A DNA stretch of 50,673 nt from Bermanella sp034110565. Its GTDB lineage: Bacteria; Pseudomonadota; Gammaproteobacteria; Pseudomonadales; Oceanobacteraceae. This document shows, piece after piece, positions 15,982-24,507 of the stretch. The notes under the pieces are model-generated. The model made no database searches and was not told where the DNA came from. It saw nothing but the letters and a program-made list of their open reading frames with translations. Each line of letters starts with the position of its first letter. The stretch's first letter is position 1. The stretch spans positions 1-50,673 of the forward strand of contig JAWUYY010000049.1 in assembly GCA_034110565.1 (NCBI GenBank), in the 5' to 3' direction. The position numbers and the translations under genes are program-made.

Positions 15982-17148
15982 ATGAATTTACATGAATATC
16001 AGTCTAAGCAGCTTTTCGCCGCTTATGGTTTACCTGTCTCTCAGGGGGTGGTTGCCACTACACCTGAAGAAGCGGTTAAAGCGGCGGATAATGTTCCCGG
16101 TAGTGCGTGGGTTGTTAAAGCGCAGGTGCATGCTGGGGGACGAGGCAAAGCAGGCGGTGTCAAGGTTGTCACCACCAAAGACGAGATTAAAGCATTTGCT
16201 GAACATTGGTTGGGCAAACAACTCGTAACCTATCAAACGGATGCAGGTGGTCAGCCTGTACATCAAATTCTAATTGAAGAATGTACCGATATAGACCAAG
16301 AGTTGTATCTTGGTGCCGTTGTTGATCGTGCATCTCAACGTGTTGTATTCATGGCCTCCACCGAAGGCGGTGTTGAAATTGAAAAAGTCGCCCATGAAAC
16401 CCCTGAGAAAATTCTTAAAGCAGAGATTGACCCGCTAACCGGTGCTCAGCCGTATCAAGCTCGGGAATTAGCATTCAAACTTGGCTTAACGGGCAATCAA
16501 ATTAAGCAATTCACGCACATTTTCTTAGGCTTATCGAAGCTGTTTTTTGAGAAAGATTTAGCCCTGCTTGAAATTAACCCTCTTGTTATTACCAAGGCTG
16601 GCGATCTGCATTGTCTGGATGCAAAGATTAATATTGATGGCAATGCCTTGTATGCACACAAAGATTTACAAGCTATGCACGACCCATCCCAAGATGACGC
16701 CCGCGAAGCAGAGGCAGCTAAGTGGGAGCTGAACTATGTAGCTTTAGACGGCAACATTGGTTGCATGGTGAATGGTGCAGGTTTGGCCATGGGAACCATG
16801 GATATTATCAAATTGAATGGCGGCGATCCTGCAAACTTCTTGGATGTTGGCGGCGGTGCAACTAAAGAGCGCGTTGCTGAAGCATTCAAGATCATCCTTT
16901 CTGATGACAAGGTGCAAGCTGTGCTAGTGAATATTTTTGGTGGCATCGTACGTTGTGACATGATTGCTGAAGGCATCATCGGCGCGGTAAAAGAAGTAGG
17001 CGTGAAAGTACCAGTGGTGGTACGCCTAGAAGGTAATAATGCTGAGTTAGGTTCGAAAAAATTAGCTGAAAGCGGGTTGGATATTATTGCTGCTACAAGC
17101 TTGACGGACGCCGCTCAACAAGTCGTTAAAGCAGCAGGAGGCAAGTAA
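15982..17148 (+). CDS. sucC: Succinyl-CoA synthetase beta subunit
   Basis: 388 aa. With SucD it turns succinyl-CoA plus ADP (or GDP) and phosphate into succinate, CoA and NTP. The ATP-grasp N-half carries VVKAQVHAGGRGKAGGVK and LLEINPLVI; the C-half carries FLDVGGGATKERV and NIFGGIVRCDMIAEGI. The start MNLHEYQSKQLFA at 15982 has GAGGT upstream and gives exactly the E. coli length. The sucD start lies 2 nt after its stop. Confidence 0.98.
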   Translation: MNLHEYQSKQLFAAYGLPVSQGVVATTPEEAVKAADNVPGSAWVVKAQVHAGGRGKAGGVKVVTTKDEIKAFAEHWLGKQLVTYQTDAGGQPVHQILIEECTDIDQELYLGAVVDRASQRVVFMASTEGGVEIEKVAHETPEKILKAEIDPLTGAQPYQARELAFKLGLTGNQIKQFTHIFLGLSKLFFEKDLALLEINPLVITKAGDLHCLDAKINIDGNALYAHKDLQAMHDPSQDDAREAEAAKWELNYVALDGNIGCMVNGAGLAMGTMDIIKLNGGDPANFLDVGGGATKERVAEAFKIILSDDKVQAVLVNIFGGIVRCDMIAEGIIGAVKEVGVKVPVVVRLEGNNAELGSKKLAESGLDIIAATSLTDAAQQVVKAAGGK

Positions 17149-17149
17149 T

Positions 17150-18022
17150 ATGAGCATTTTAATTGATAAAAATACCAAAGTTATTTGCCAAGGCTTCACT
17201 GGTTCTCAAGGTACGTTTCATTCGGAGCAAGCAATTGAGTACGGTACAAAAATGGTTGGTGGTGTTACCCCTGGTAAAGGCGGTACAACTCACTTAGGCC
17301 TACCTGTTTTTAATACCGTAAAAGAAGCGGTAGCTGAAACTGGTGCGCAAGCGTCTGTAATTTATGTACCTGCACCATTTTGTAAAGATTCTATTTTAGA
17401 AGCAGCCAATGGCGGCATCGAATTAATTGTGTGCATCACGGAAGGTATTCCAACTCTGGATATGATGCTGTGCAAAATGCGTTGTGACGAATTGGGAGTG
17501 ACTTTAATCGGCCCGAACTGTCCGGGTGTGATCACACCGGGTGAATGTAAGATTGGTATTATGCCTGGGCATATTCATAAGCCAGGCAAAGTCGGCATTG
17601 TGTCCCGTTCTGGTACGTTAACCTATGAAGCGGTTAAACAAACTACAGATTATGGCTTTGGTCAGTCTACTTGTGTTGGTATCGGTGGTGATCCTATTCC
17701 AGGATCAAGTTTTATCGATATTCTAAAGCGTTTTCAAGAAGACCCTAAAACAGAAGCCATTGTTATGATTGGTGAAATTGGCGGCAGTGCTGAAGAAGAA
17801 GCAGCTGAATACATTAAGCATAATGTGACCAAGCCTGTAGTTTCTTATATTGCAGGTGTAACCGCGCCAGCAGGTAAGCGTATGGGGCATGCAGGTGCGA
17901 TTATTTCAGGTGGTAAAGGTACGGCGGCTGAAAAATTTGAAGCCTTAGAAGCGGCTGGTGTAAAAACAGTACGCAGCTTAGCGGATATAGGTCAGGCTTT
18001 GAAAGAGAAAGCCGGTTGGTAG
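17150..18022 (+). CDS. sucD: Succinyl-CoA synthetase alpha subunit
   Basis: 290 aa. CoA-binding Rossmann motif GFTGSQGTFHSEQA, LIGPNCPGVITPGECKIGIMP, SRSGTLTYEAV, and the phospho-His in GHAGAIISGGKGTA. GGAGG within the end of sucC serves as its ribosome site; spacing to sucC is 1 nt, so the two are co-translated. A strong terminator follows. Confidence 0.98.
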   Translation: MSILIDKNTKVICQGFTGSQGTFHSEQAIEYGTKMVGGVTPGKGGTTHLGLPVFNTVKEAVAETGAQASVIYVPAPFCKDSILEAANGGIELIVCITEGIPTLDMMLCKMRCDELGVTLIGPNCPGVITPGECKIGIMPGHIHKPGKVGIVSRSGTLTYEAVKQTTDYGFGQSTCVGIGGDPIPGSSFIDILKRFQEDPKTEAIVMIGEIGGSAEEEAAEYIKHNVTKPVVSYIAGVTAPAGKRMGHAGAIISGGKGTAAEKFEALEAAGVKTVRSLADIGQALKEKAGW

Positions 18023-18042
18023 ATTTTAGAACCTAGATCAAT

Positions 18043-18069
18043 AAAGCCCTCAACTGAGGGCTTTTTTTT
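18043..18069 (+). terminator. sucCD terminator
   Basis: AAGCCCTC-AACT-GAGGGCTT followed by T to 18069: a textbook intrinsic terminator 20 nt past the stop. Confidence 0.95.
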
Positions 18070-18170
18070 GCCTTGTGATTACCGTTCATGACATAAGTCA
18101 GTAGTCGAATACATGATGAGGAGTAATTTACGCCTGTTCGATGTGTACTTGTTTAGTGTTAGGAGCTGAC

Positions 18171-18557
18171 ATGATATTGAAAAAGCATGGTTTAACGATT
18201 GGTATTGAGCGAGTAAATACAAATATATTTATTTCTTTGAAAGCGGTGGGAACGTTAGAGCACGCTGATTATTTAACGATCACGCCTTTAATAGAAGGCG
18301 CTCTTGAGAAGGTCGAGCAAGCAAAAGTGGATTTGTTATTTGATGCGATTGAACTTGATGGTTGGGAGTTACGAGCTGCATGGGACGACTTAAAGTTGGG
18401 TCTGAAGCATGGTAGCGAATTTGATAAAGTGGCTATTTGTGGTAATAAGCGCTGGTTGCAGGTGGCAGCTAAAATAGGCAATTGGTTTGTTTCTGGTGAT
18501 GTGAAATATTTTGATGATATTGAAGATGCCTTAGAGTGGATTGCTGATTCAGTTTGA
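18171..18557 (+). CDS. SpoIIAA-like STAS/SEC14-fold protein
   Basis: 128 aa with the pattern of the small SpoIIAA-like (DUF3478) family: a beta-strand start (GLTIGIERV), FISLKAVGTLEHADY, VDLLFDAIELDGWELRAAWDDLKLGLKH and a C-terminal helix (DDIEDALEWI). Members are cytosolic and often bind lipids or small ligands; the role here is not known. The start at 18171 (MILKKHGL) is preceded by AGGAG at 9 nt; ten upstream in-frame residues are not needed. It converges on the SDR gene with only 6 nt between stops. Confidence 0.8.
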   Translation: MILKKHGLTIGIERVNTNIFISLKAVGTLEHADYLTITPLIEGALEKVEQAKVDLLFDAIELDGWELRAAWDDLKLGLKHGSEFDKVAICGNKRWLQVAAKIGNWFVSGDVKYFDDIEDALEWIADSV

Positions 18558-18563
18558 GTAGGC

Positions 18564-19271
18564 TTACCATGAAATATCTTGGCCTTGCCAGTCAAGAAAG
18601 CTTAACTGTCCATCTGTTTTTAAACGACAGATAATTTTTTCAAGTTGCAGGGCAACAAACTTGGGTGTGAATAATTTGTCTTCTGGAATATTTTTTTGAA
18701 ACGGCTCACTTAATGGTGTGTTTGTGGTGCCAGGATGAAAGGCAAGTATTTTCACACCTTTTGCTCTTTTTGCATATTCAATGCTTGCGCTCTTTAACAG
18801 CATGTTAAGAGCGGCCTTACTGGCACGATAACTGTACCAACCACCTAGATGATTATCATTGATACTGCCAACACGCGCACTCAGCACGGTTACTGTGCAT
18901 TGTTGGTGGCGTAATAGCGGTAGCAGTGCTTTTACCCAAAGAATAGGAGTGAGTGCATTACTGTTCATTAATGCCATGAATGCCTCTGGGTTTATATCTT
19001 CTATGCGTTTTTCAACTTTAATGGTTTCGTTGTGCAGTACACCATTGCAAATATACACGCGATCTATAGATGTTAGATTTAAGCGTTTTATTTTATTTAC
19101 TACATGAGAAATACTGTCAGATGAATAATTACACAATATGGTTTGTATTGTATCTTGGATATTACTGAAAGGCTGGCTAGAAATAGCGATAATTGATTCG
19201 GATTTTGGGGTGATTTGTTTAATAATCCCCTGTGCAATTACGCTGTTAGCACCAATGATAATACTATTCAT
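18564..19271 (-). CDS. Short-chain dehydrogenase/reductase
   Basis: 235 aa, a classical SDR. The N-terminal nucleotide motif GANSVIAQG is a variant of GxxxGxG. The catalytic Ser is in VLSARVGSI and the YRASK motif (Y-S-Y-R-A-S-K) supplies Tyr/Lys. It resembles the C-factor-like SDRs of marine gammaproteobacteria. The substrate is unknown. The ATG at 19271 is used because it overlaps the end of the DCC gene by 8 nt with AAGG upstream, implying coupled translation; an upstream extension is not conserved-looking. Last gene of gpx-DCC-SDR. Confidence 0.85.
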   Translation of the reverse strand: MNSIIIGANSVIAQGIIKQITPKSESIIAISSQPFSNIQDTIQTILCNYSSDSISHVVNKIKRLNLTSIDRVYICNGVLHNETIKVEKRIEDINPEAFMALMNSNALTPILWVKALLPLLRHQQCTVTVLSARVGSINDNHLGGWYSYRASKAALNMLLKSASIEYAKRAKGVKILAFHPGTTNTPLSEPFQKNIPEDKLFTPKFVALQLEKIICRLKTDGQLSFLDWQGQDISW

Positions 19272-19668
19272 TGTTTGAACCTTGTTTATTTTGATGATGC
19301 TGTGCAAATAGTACGGCGGTGATTTTATGACGATATTTAGCAAATAATAAATAACTGTATTTTAAAGTGGGACGTAACCATTTCCATTTTAACGGGGCAA
19401 GCCATTTGCCTAAACCTACTGTATCCCACAGTAAGTAGGTTGCATCTATACCTGTTTGAAACTGACCATTTGATTGCTGTACGTGAAGTATGTCATCAAG
19501 GTTTTGTTTGTTGAGAGTGGGGTATTTAGCTGCAAACTGTTCACAGTGTATATTTTCAAAATTAATGTGCTTATCTGAGTCGCGTTGTTTTAAGTGTGAT
19601 ATCTCCCAGTTGCACAGTGGGCAGTTACCATCATAAAAGACAGTTATATTCTTTATTTTATCTTTCAT
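19264..19668 (-). CDS. DCC family thiol-disulfide oxidoreductase (DUF393)
   Basis: 134 aa. The N-terminal motif VFYDGNCPLCNWEI gives the D-C-x-x-C signature for which the family is named, in a thioredoxin-like fold; WDTVGLGKWLAP and a basic hydrophobic C-terminal part follow. The exact substrate is not known for the family. The ATG at 19668 comes one base after the gpx stop. It probably works with the peroxidase and SDR of the same operon in thiol or stress metabolism (inference from context). Confidence 0.85.
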   Translation of the reverse strand: MKDKIKNITVFYDGNCPLCNWEISHLKQRDSDKHINFENIHCEQFAAKYPTLNKQNLDDILHVQQSNGQFQTGIDATYLLWDTVGLGKWLAPLKWKWLRPTLKYSYLLFAKYRHKITAVLFAQHHQNKQGSNNE

Positions 19669-19669
19669 T

Positions 19670-20197
19670 TTAAAGTGCTGCCTCAATATCTTTTATGAGA
19701 GTCTGTGAATTGGGTTGAACCCAGCTGTCATATCGCTTTACGACTGCACCGTTTTTGTTAATTAAGTATTTATTGAAATTCCAATTGGGCTCACCCTGTT
19801 GGGTGTTAAGATGCCTAAAAATAGGGTGGGCGTTTTTGCCTTTTATATTAATTGGCTTGCTCATGATAAAGCTGACACCAAAGTTGCGATAACATACATC
19901 AGCTGTTTTCGCTTCATTGCTGGCTTCTTGATTAAAACTATTAGAAGGAAAGCCGAGCACGATTAAGCCTTGATCTTTGTATGTTTGATGTAAGGATTCC
20001 AAGCCTTTAAATTGCTTCGTATAGCCGCAGTGGCTTGCGGTATTCACAATGAGCAGTGGCTTATTGTTAACCACACGGCAAAGGGCGATGGTTTCAGCGC
20101 TGTGCAATTTTTCGATATGCGTATCCAGCCACTTAGGACATTGTGCAAATGCCAGTGACGGGGTGCTTATGAGTATGATCAATGCGTATAGTTTCAT
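19670..20197 (-). CDS. Exported glutathione peroxidase-like protein
   Basis: 175 aa with a signal peptide (MKLYALIILISTPSLAFA), so probably periplasmic. The peroxidatic residue is Cys57 in VNTASHCGYTKQFKGLE (Cys rather than selenocysteine), and the WNFNKYLI segment holds Trp and Asn of the tetrad. The usual FPCNQFGGQEP is FPSNSFNQEA, so the tetrad Gln is replaced by Ser and a residue is missing, a form I associate with marine-type periplasmic GPx. It would reduce peroxides with a thiol donor, possibly thioredoxin-like. First gene of the operon. Confidence 0.85.
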   Translation of the reverse strand: MKLYALIILISTPSLAFAQCPKWLDTHIEKLHSAETIALCRVVNNKPLLIVNTASHCGYTKQFKGLESLHQTYKDQGLIVLGFPSNSFNQEASNEAKTADVCYRNFGVSFIMSKPINIKGKNAHPIFRHLNTQQGEPNWNFNKYLINKNGAVVKRYDSWVQPNSQTLIKDIEAAL

Positions 20198-20278
20198 GAT
20201 ATATCTTAATCAGAGTCTAACTACTATACGCAACCATAATGGAAATGGATTTTAAGGGCGTCTGAGTAGAAACCCGAA

Positions 20279-21613
20279 TTAAAGTGAATCTAGGTCTTTC
20301 ATCAACAACGTATAGTGGTTATCACGATACCCTTCTGGCTTTGGAATCAATACTTTTACGCCAGAGCCTTGTGCTATGTTTCTTGGTTGCTGCTTGGTAT
20401 CGAGCATGCCTTTTAAAGTGAAACAAAAGTTACCATCAGGGGACATTAACTCTACACGATCGCCTTCTTCGAAGTGATTTTTCACATCAATGGTGAGGTA
20501 TTCAGGATGAATATTCTGGATGACTTCGCCCACAAACTGCTGCTTTGTGCTGTCTGACGTGCCGCGTTCATAGTTTTGATATTCATCGTGAACATGGCGT
20601 CGGTAGAAGCCTTCGGTATAGCCTCGGTTTGAAAGGGCCTCCAGCGTATCCATTAAGTCTTTATTAAATGGTAAGCCAGCGTGTGCGTCGTCTATGGCTT
20701 GGCGGTAAGTTTGGGCTGTTCTGGCTGCGTAATAATGGCTTTTGGTGCGCCCCTCAATTTTTAATGAATGAACCCCCATTTTAATAAGGCGTTGGACGTG
20801 CTGTATGGCGCGCAAGTCTTTGGAGTTTAATATATAAGTACCGTGTTCATCTTCAAAGGCTGGCATCATTTCTCCTGGGCGACCAGGCTCTTCTAGTAAG
20901 TACAGACCGTCATTGGGCTTGCCTAAGCCCAATGACGGTTCTGGCTGCCAAAGCTGAGCTGCTTGTTTGGTAATGATGTCACCTTGCTCATTTTGTTGCG
21001 CTTCATGAGTGTCGTATTTCCAACGACACGCGTTAGTGCAGGCTCCCTGGTTTGGGTCACGTTTATTTATATAGCCACTTAAAAGACATCGACCTGAATA
21101 GGCGATGCACAGAGCGCCGTGAACAAAGACTTCAAGCTCCATGTCAGGTACTTGCATGCGGATTTCTTCTATCTCATCTAAAGAGAGCTCTCTAGATAGA
21201 ATGACGCGCTCAATACCTTGAGCTTGCCAGAACTTAACGGCCGCAAAGTTAATGGTGTTCGCTTGGACGCTCAAATGAATAGGGATCAGGGGCCATTTTT
21301 CTTTCACCATCATAATCAGCCCAGGATCAGACATGATTAGCGCATCAGGCCCCATGGCAACAACGGGCTCGATATCTTTAATATAGCTATGCACTTTCTT
21401 GTTGTGAGGGGCGATATTGCTGGCAACGTAGAACTTCTTGCCCTGTAAGTGGGCTTCTTGAATGCCCATGTTAAGTTGCTCTAAGCCAAAATCATTATTG
21501 CGCACCCTTAGGCTGTATCTTGGCTGGCCGGCATAAACGGCATCTGCTCCATAGGCAAATGCATAGCGCATGTTCTTGAGGGTGCCTGCTGGGCTAAGTA
21601 ATTCTGTTTTCAT
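20279..21613 (-). CDS. trhP: tRNA uridine-34 hydroxylase TrhP (peptidase U32 family)
   Basis: 444 aa, close to E. coli TrhP (YegQ, 453 aa). TrhP makes 5-hydroxyuridine at wobble position 34 in tRNAs, using a prephenate-dependent route and an iron-sulfur cluster. The U32 signature EVFVHGALCIAYSGRC is at about residues 160-175, followed by Cys-rich QGACTNACRW; SLKIEGRTKSHYYAA lies later in the TIM-barrel. The N-terminus MKTELLSPAGTLKNMRYA is standard. Despite the family name it is not thought to be a protease. Monocistronic. Confidence 0.92.
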   Translation of the reverse strand: MKTELLSPAGTLKNMRYAFAYGADAVYAGQPRYSLRVRNNDFGLEQLNMGIQEAHLQGKKFYVASNIAPHNKKVHSYIKDIEPVVAMGPDALIMSDPGLIMMVKEKWPLIPIHLSVQANTINFAAVKFWQAQGIERVILSRELSLDEIEEIRMQVPDMELEVFVHGALCIAYSGRCLLSGYINKRDPNQGACTNACRWKYDTHEAQQNEQGDIITKQAAQLWQPEPSLGLGKPNDGLYLLEEPGRPGEMMPAFEDEHGTYILNSKDLRAIQHVQRLIKMGVHSLKIEGRTKSHYYAARTAQTYRQAIDDAHAGLPFNKDLMDTLEALSNRGYTEGFYRRHVHDEYQNYERGTSDSTKQQFVGEVIQNIHPEYLTIDVKNHFEEGDRVELMSPDGNFCFTLKGMLDTKQQPRNIAQGSGVKVLIPKPEGYRDNHYTLLMKDLDSL

Positions 21614-21782
21614 ATTTGACCCGTATCGCTTTAAATGGCGGGATTATGACCATATAAAATATAAGGGTTTTGACTGGCGTCAATGAGTAGGCGAAAGCTA
21701 TGAACTGAGGCTTATCCTAGTAATGGGCTGGGTTATTGTTTAAAATGGGTGAATATTTAGTACACCAGATGAGAGCCTATTT

Positions 21783-22109
21783 ATGTCTGAGATCATTGAT
21801 CAAATCAAAGAACAGATCGAATCCAACGATGTCCTTATTTATATGAAGGGTAATCCTAATCAGCCTCAGTGTGGTTTTTCTGCTCGCACCGTGTCGGCGC
21901 TTATGGAGTGCGGTAAGCGTTTTGCTTATGTTGATGTGTTATCTAACCCAGATGTACGTGCGAATTTACCGGCTTATGCTAACTGGCCAACCTTTCCTCA
22001 ATTATGGATTAAAGGTGAGTTAGTGGGTGGTTGTGACATCGTGACCGAGATGGCTGAAAATGGTGAGTTGAAAAAACTAATTGATGCAGCCGTGCCTGAC
22101 GAAGCATAA
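21783..22109 (+). CDS. grxD: Monothiol glutaredoxin Grx4
   Basis: 108 aa, CGFS-type. The active site is in PQCGFSARTVSAL, the GSH-binding loop is NWPTFPQLWIKGELVGGCDI, and the N-terminus has the usual IDQIKEQIESN helix. Grx4 binds a bridging [2Fe-2S] with glutathione and carries it to targets in the cytosol. GAGAG lies 8 nt before the ATG. It is followed by an intrinsic terminator. Confidence 0.96.
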   Translation: MSEIIDQIKEQIESNDVLIYMKGNPNQPQCGFSARTVSALMECGKRFAYVDVLSNPDVRANLPAYANWPTFPQLWIKGELVGGCDIVTEMAENGELKKLIDAAVPDEA

Positions 22110-22127
22110 TTTTTGACTGTGTTTCTG

Positions 22128-22151
22128 AAACCGCCTAAGGGCGGTTTTTTT
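22128..22151 (+). terminator. grxD terminator
   Basis: AAACCGCC / GGCGGTTT stem round a short loop, with seven T. Confidence 0.92.
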
Positions 22152-22209
22152 ATGCCCGATAGAAAATAAAAGAAGAGAAAACCTAGTAAATACAAGGGTT
22201 ATAGCGGCA

Positions 22210-22227
22210 CTGTAATATTACTGTAAC
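22210..22227 (+). promoter_or_regulatory. Pho box (PhoB binding site)
   Basis: CTGTAAT-ATTA-CTGTAAC: two 7-bp direct repeats of the CTGTNAY type separated by 4 bp, the PhoB half-site geometry. It lies 46 bp before the PstS-OmpA start, taking the place of a -35 box. Phosphate-starvation induction is predicted. Confidence 0.8.
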
Positions 22228-22273
22228 AATTAGAAGTTAGCCTGCCAGCAATTAAAATTTAGTAGGTTTTGTA

Positions 22274-23686
22274 ATGTTAATGAAATCACGTCTTATTGTA
22301 TTTTTAGCTAGCGGTTTATTTTTTGCACTGGCACACGGTTCTCTTTCGACTGAACAAGAAATGCGTTGGTCAAAAGCGCTCACCTCGATTAATGCAGCTG
22401 CGCAACCTTTTTCTGGCTTAGATGGGAACGAATCTGTCGTGACCTTATTTACCATTCACGGCTCAAACACCGTAGGTGAAAGTTTAGCGCCCAACATGAT
22501 CATGTCTTACTTGAAAGCGAAGGGTGCTAAAAATGTACGCTTGCAGTCTTTAGAAAAGGCAAATGAAAAGTTAATCAAAGGGGATTTGCCAAACCTGGGG
22601 AAAACCGTTCAAGTCGCCATTGCCGCACACGGCTCCAGTACCGGTTTTAGGGGGTTAATGACGGGTGAAGCTGAGATCTGGGCTTCATCTCGTCCAGCTA
22701 AAGACAAAGAAGTGCAAGCTGCCGTGTTGTTCTCTAATTTGCTGGCACCTGAATCTGAACACGTATTGGGCATAGATGGTTTGGCCATTGTGGTGAACCC
22801 TAAAAACTCTATTTCTCAATTAAGCAAAGAGCAGCTAGGTCGTATTTACTCAGGTGAGGTGACTAATTGGTCTGAATTAGGTGGTCATGATCAACCGATT
22901 ACTTTGTTTGCTCGTGATGAAAATTCAGGTACTTGGGATAGTTTTAAAAATATGGTGCTAGGTAAGCGCTTTCAATTAAGTGAACAGGCTCGTCGATTTG
23001 AATCCAGTGAAAATTTGGTGAATAACGTTTTAAATAATGATGGCGGCATAGGCTTTATTGGTATGGCATTTGTTGGCAAAAGCAAGTTGTTGGCCATTAG
23101 TGATGGGCCAACTCAAGCATTTAAGCCGACGCAGCTGACGGTGGCTACAGAAGATTACGCATTATCGCGTCGTTTATTCTTTTATACCCATAGCGAGCCT
23201 TCAAATTCATATGTAAAAGAGTTTATGAGTTACGCTCAAGGCATAAAAGGCCAAGCTATTGTACGCAGCGAGGGCTTTATTTCCCAAAATGTTGAATCCA
23301 TGAATGTAGGTTTAGCTGAAGATTTACCTGATGATTATGTAGAGATGGTGCAAGGCGCCAAGCGACTAAGCGTTAACTTTCGTTTTAACGAAGGTAGTGC
23401 GAAGTTAGATAACAAAGCGTTAAAAGATATTCAGCGTTTAGCATATTTTATCAAAGAGCAGGGTGCGCAATCTGAGCTGTTATTAATAGGCTTTGGTGAC
23501 AAACGCAAAAATGAAAACCGCTCTAAGTTGCTATCAAAATTACGTGCAATGGCAGTGAGGCGCGAACTTGCACGCTTGGGTATATACCCTCAAGAAACCA
23601 CGGGTTATGGTGACTTTAACCCAGTTGCTTCGTTTGAAGGCTCTTCTAGGGTGAAGAATCGTCGAGTAGAAGTGTGGCTTCGTTAA
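22274..23686 (+). CDS. PstS-like phosphate-binding protein fused to an OmpA domain
   Basis: 470 aa. A signal peptide (to about residue 22) is followed by a PBP-like domain of PstS type (TIHGSNTVGESLAP, GSSTGFRGLMTGEAEIWASSRPAKD, IYSGEVTNWSELGG, ARDENSGTWDSFK, NDGGIGFIGMAFV). The C-terminal 110 residues are OmpA-like (VNFRFNEGSAKLDNKALKDIQ to RVEVWLR), which would bind peptidoglycan. It would be a periplasmic phosphate (or similar oxyanion) binder anchored to the cell wall. No pstCAB genes are adjacent. A Pho box lies upstream. Its stop overlaps the convergent ybaN-like gene by 4 nt. Confidence 0.88.
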   Translation: MLMKSRLIVFLASGLFFALAHGSLSTEQEMRWSKALTSINAAAQPFSGLDGNESVVTLFTIHGSNTVGESLAPNMIMSYLKAKGAKNVRLQSLEKANEKLIKGDLPNLGKTVQVAIAAHGSSTGFRGLMTGEAEIWASSRPAKDKEVQAAVLFSNLLAPESEHVLGIDGLAIVVNPKNSISQLSKEQLGRIYSGEVTNWSELGGHDQPITLFARDENSGTWDSFKNMVLGKRFQLSEQARRFESSENLVNNVLNNDGGIGFIGMAFVGKSKLLAISDGPTQAFKPTQLTVATEDYALSRRLFFYTHSEPSNSYVKEFMSYAQGIKGQAIVRSEGFISQNVESMNVGLAEDLPDDYVEMVQGAKRLSVNFRFNEGSAKLDNKALKDIQRLAYFIKEQGAQSELLLIGFGDKRKNENRSKLLSKLRAMAVRRELARLGIYPQETTGYGDFNPVASFEGSSRVKNRRVEVWLR

Positions 23687-24081
23687 TCATAGTTTAACGT
23701 GGGTAAGCGCCAGATATAGATGCTGACGCTGACCCCGATTAGAAATAAAACTAATTTCCCCCAAATAATCGGCACAACTAACCAAGCTGAAAACCCCATT
23801 GTTAGAAAAATCATAGCAATGGTGTAGAGTTTGGCTTTTTTGGGCAGACCCTCCCCGTTCAAATAATGCAGCACGTATTTTCCCAGTTTTGGGTGTTCCA
23901 CAAGCCAATTGTAGAATCTTGGGCTGGAGCGAACAAAGCACGCTGCCGCCAATAATAAGAATGGAGTTGTTGGTAATAGGGGTAAAAAAATCCCCAATAC
24001 ACCCAAAAAGACACTCACCCAGCCAATGGCAATGAGACTCCAAATAATAATGTTATGGCGCGGCTGTGGCGGATTCTGCAT
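23683..24081 (-). CDS. YbaN/DUF454 family inner-membrane protein
   Basis: 132 aa with the family pattern: helix 1 (IGWVSVFLGVLGIFLPLLPTTPF), the strictly placed LLPTTPFLLLAAACF, RSSPRFYNWLVEHPKLG, then two C-terminal helices (YTIAMIFLTMGFSAWLV, WGKLVLFLIGVSVSIYI). An inner-membrane protein of unknown function. GAGAA precedes the ATG. It converges on the PstS-OmpA gene with overlapping stop codons. Confidence 0.88.
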   Translation of the reverse strand: MQNPPQPRHNIIIWSLIAIGWVSVFLGVLGIFLPLLPTTPFLLLAAACFVRSSPRFYNWLVEHPKLGKYVLHYLNGEGLPKKAKLYTIAMIFLTMGFSAWLVVPIIWGKLVLFLIGVSVSIYIWRLPTLNYD

Positions 24082-24202
24082 GAAATTCTCTACAACAGTG
24101 GTAATTTAAGCTTAGTTATGGCAAAAACTTATCATTAGTATGCGCAAAACACCATTGCAGCATCTATTATTTAGGCTATTGCGATTAACTTGAGGGAATA
24201 TT

Positions 24203-24505
24203 ATGAGTAAGGTCAACGTGGAGCAAAATGGCTCAGAGTTAACAATTACTATAAAAGGTCGTTTCGATTTTAATATTCTTCAAGAATTCAGGAATGCTTA
24301 CTCTGACCGTAATGGCAGTGATGGACAGTTTGTGGTGGATTTAGCCCAAACCGATTATATTGATAGCTCTGCTTTAGGCATGCTGCTTAATATGAAGAAT
24401 CATCTTGGCGCTGAAGACTGCCAAATACACATTATAAATTGCCAGCCCAATCTTTTGAAGATTTTTTCCATCGCGCACTTTAATAAAAAATTCAAGTTTA
24501 TCTAA
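24203..24505 (+). CDS. STAS-domain anti-sigma factor antagonist (HsbA-like)
   Basis: 100 aa, a single STAS domain. The phosphorylatable Ser lies in the YIDSSALGMLL motif typical of SpoIIAA/RsbV/HsbA. It would be phosphorylated by a RsbW-type kinase and dephosphorylated by a PP2C phosphatase, both domains being present in the next gene 2 nt downstream. GAGGG precedes the ATG. Together they form a compact partner-switching module. The final sigma or anti-sigma (for example FlgM-like) target is not in this window. Confidence 0.9.
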   Translation: MSKVNVEQNGSELTITIKGRFDFNILQEFRNAYSDRNGSDGQFVVDLAQTDYIDSSALGMLLNMKNHLGAEDCQIHIINCQPNLLKIFSIAHFNKKFKFI

Positions 24506-24507
24506 TC

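Noticed and set aside
23687..24043. A leftward frame of 118 codons inside the ybaN-like gene
   Set aside because: Out of frame with the recognisable DUF454 protein, and its translation has no family likeness.
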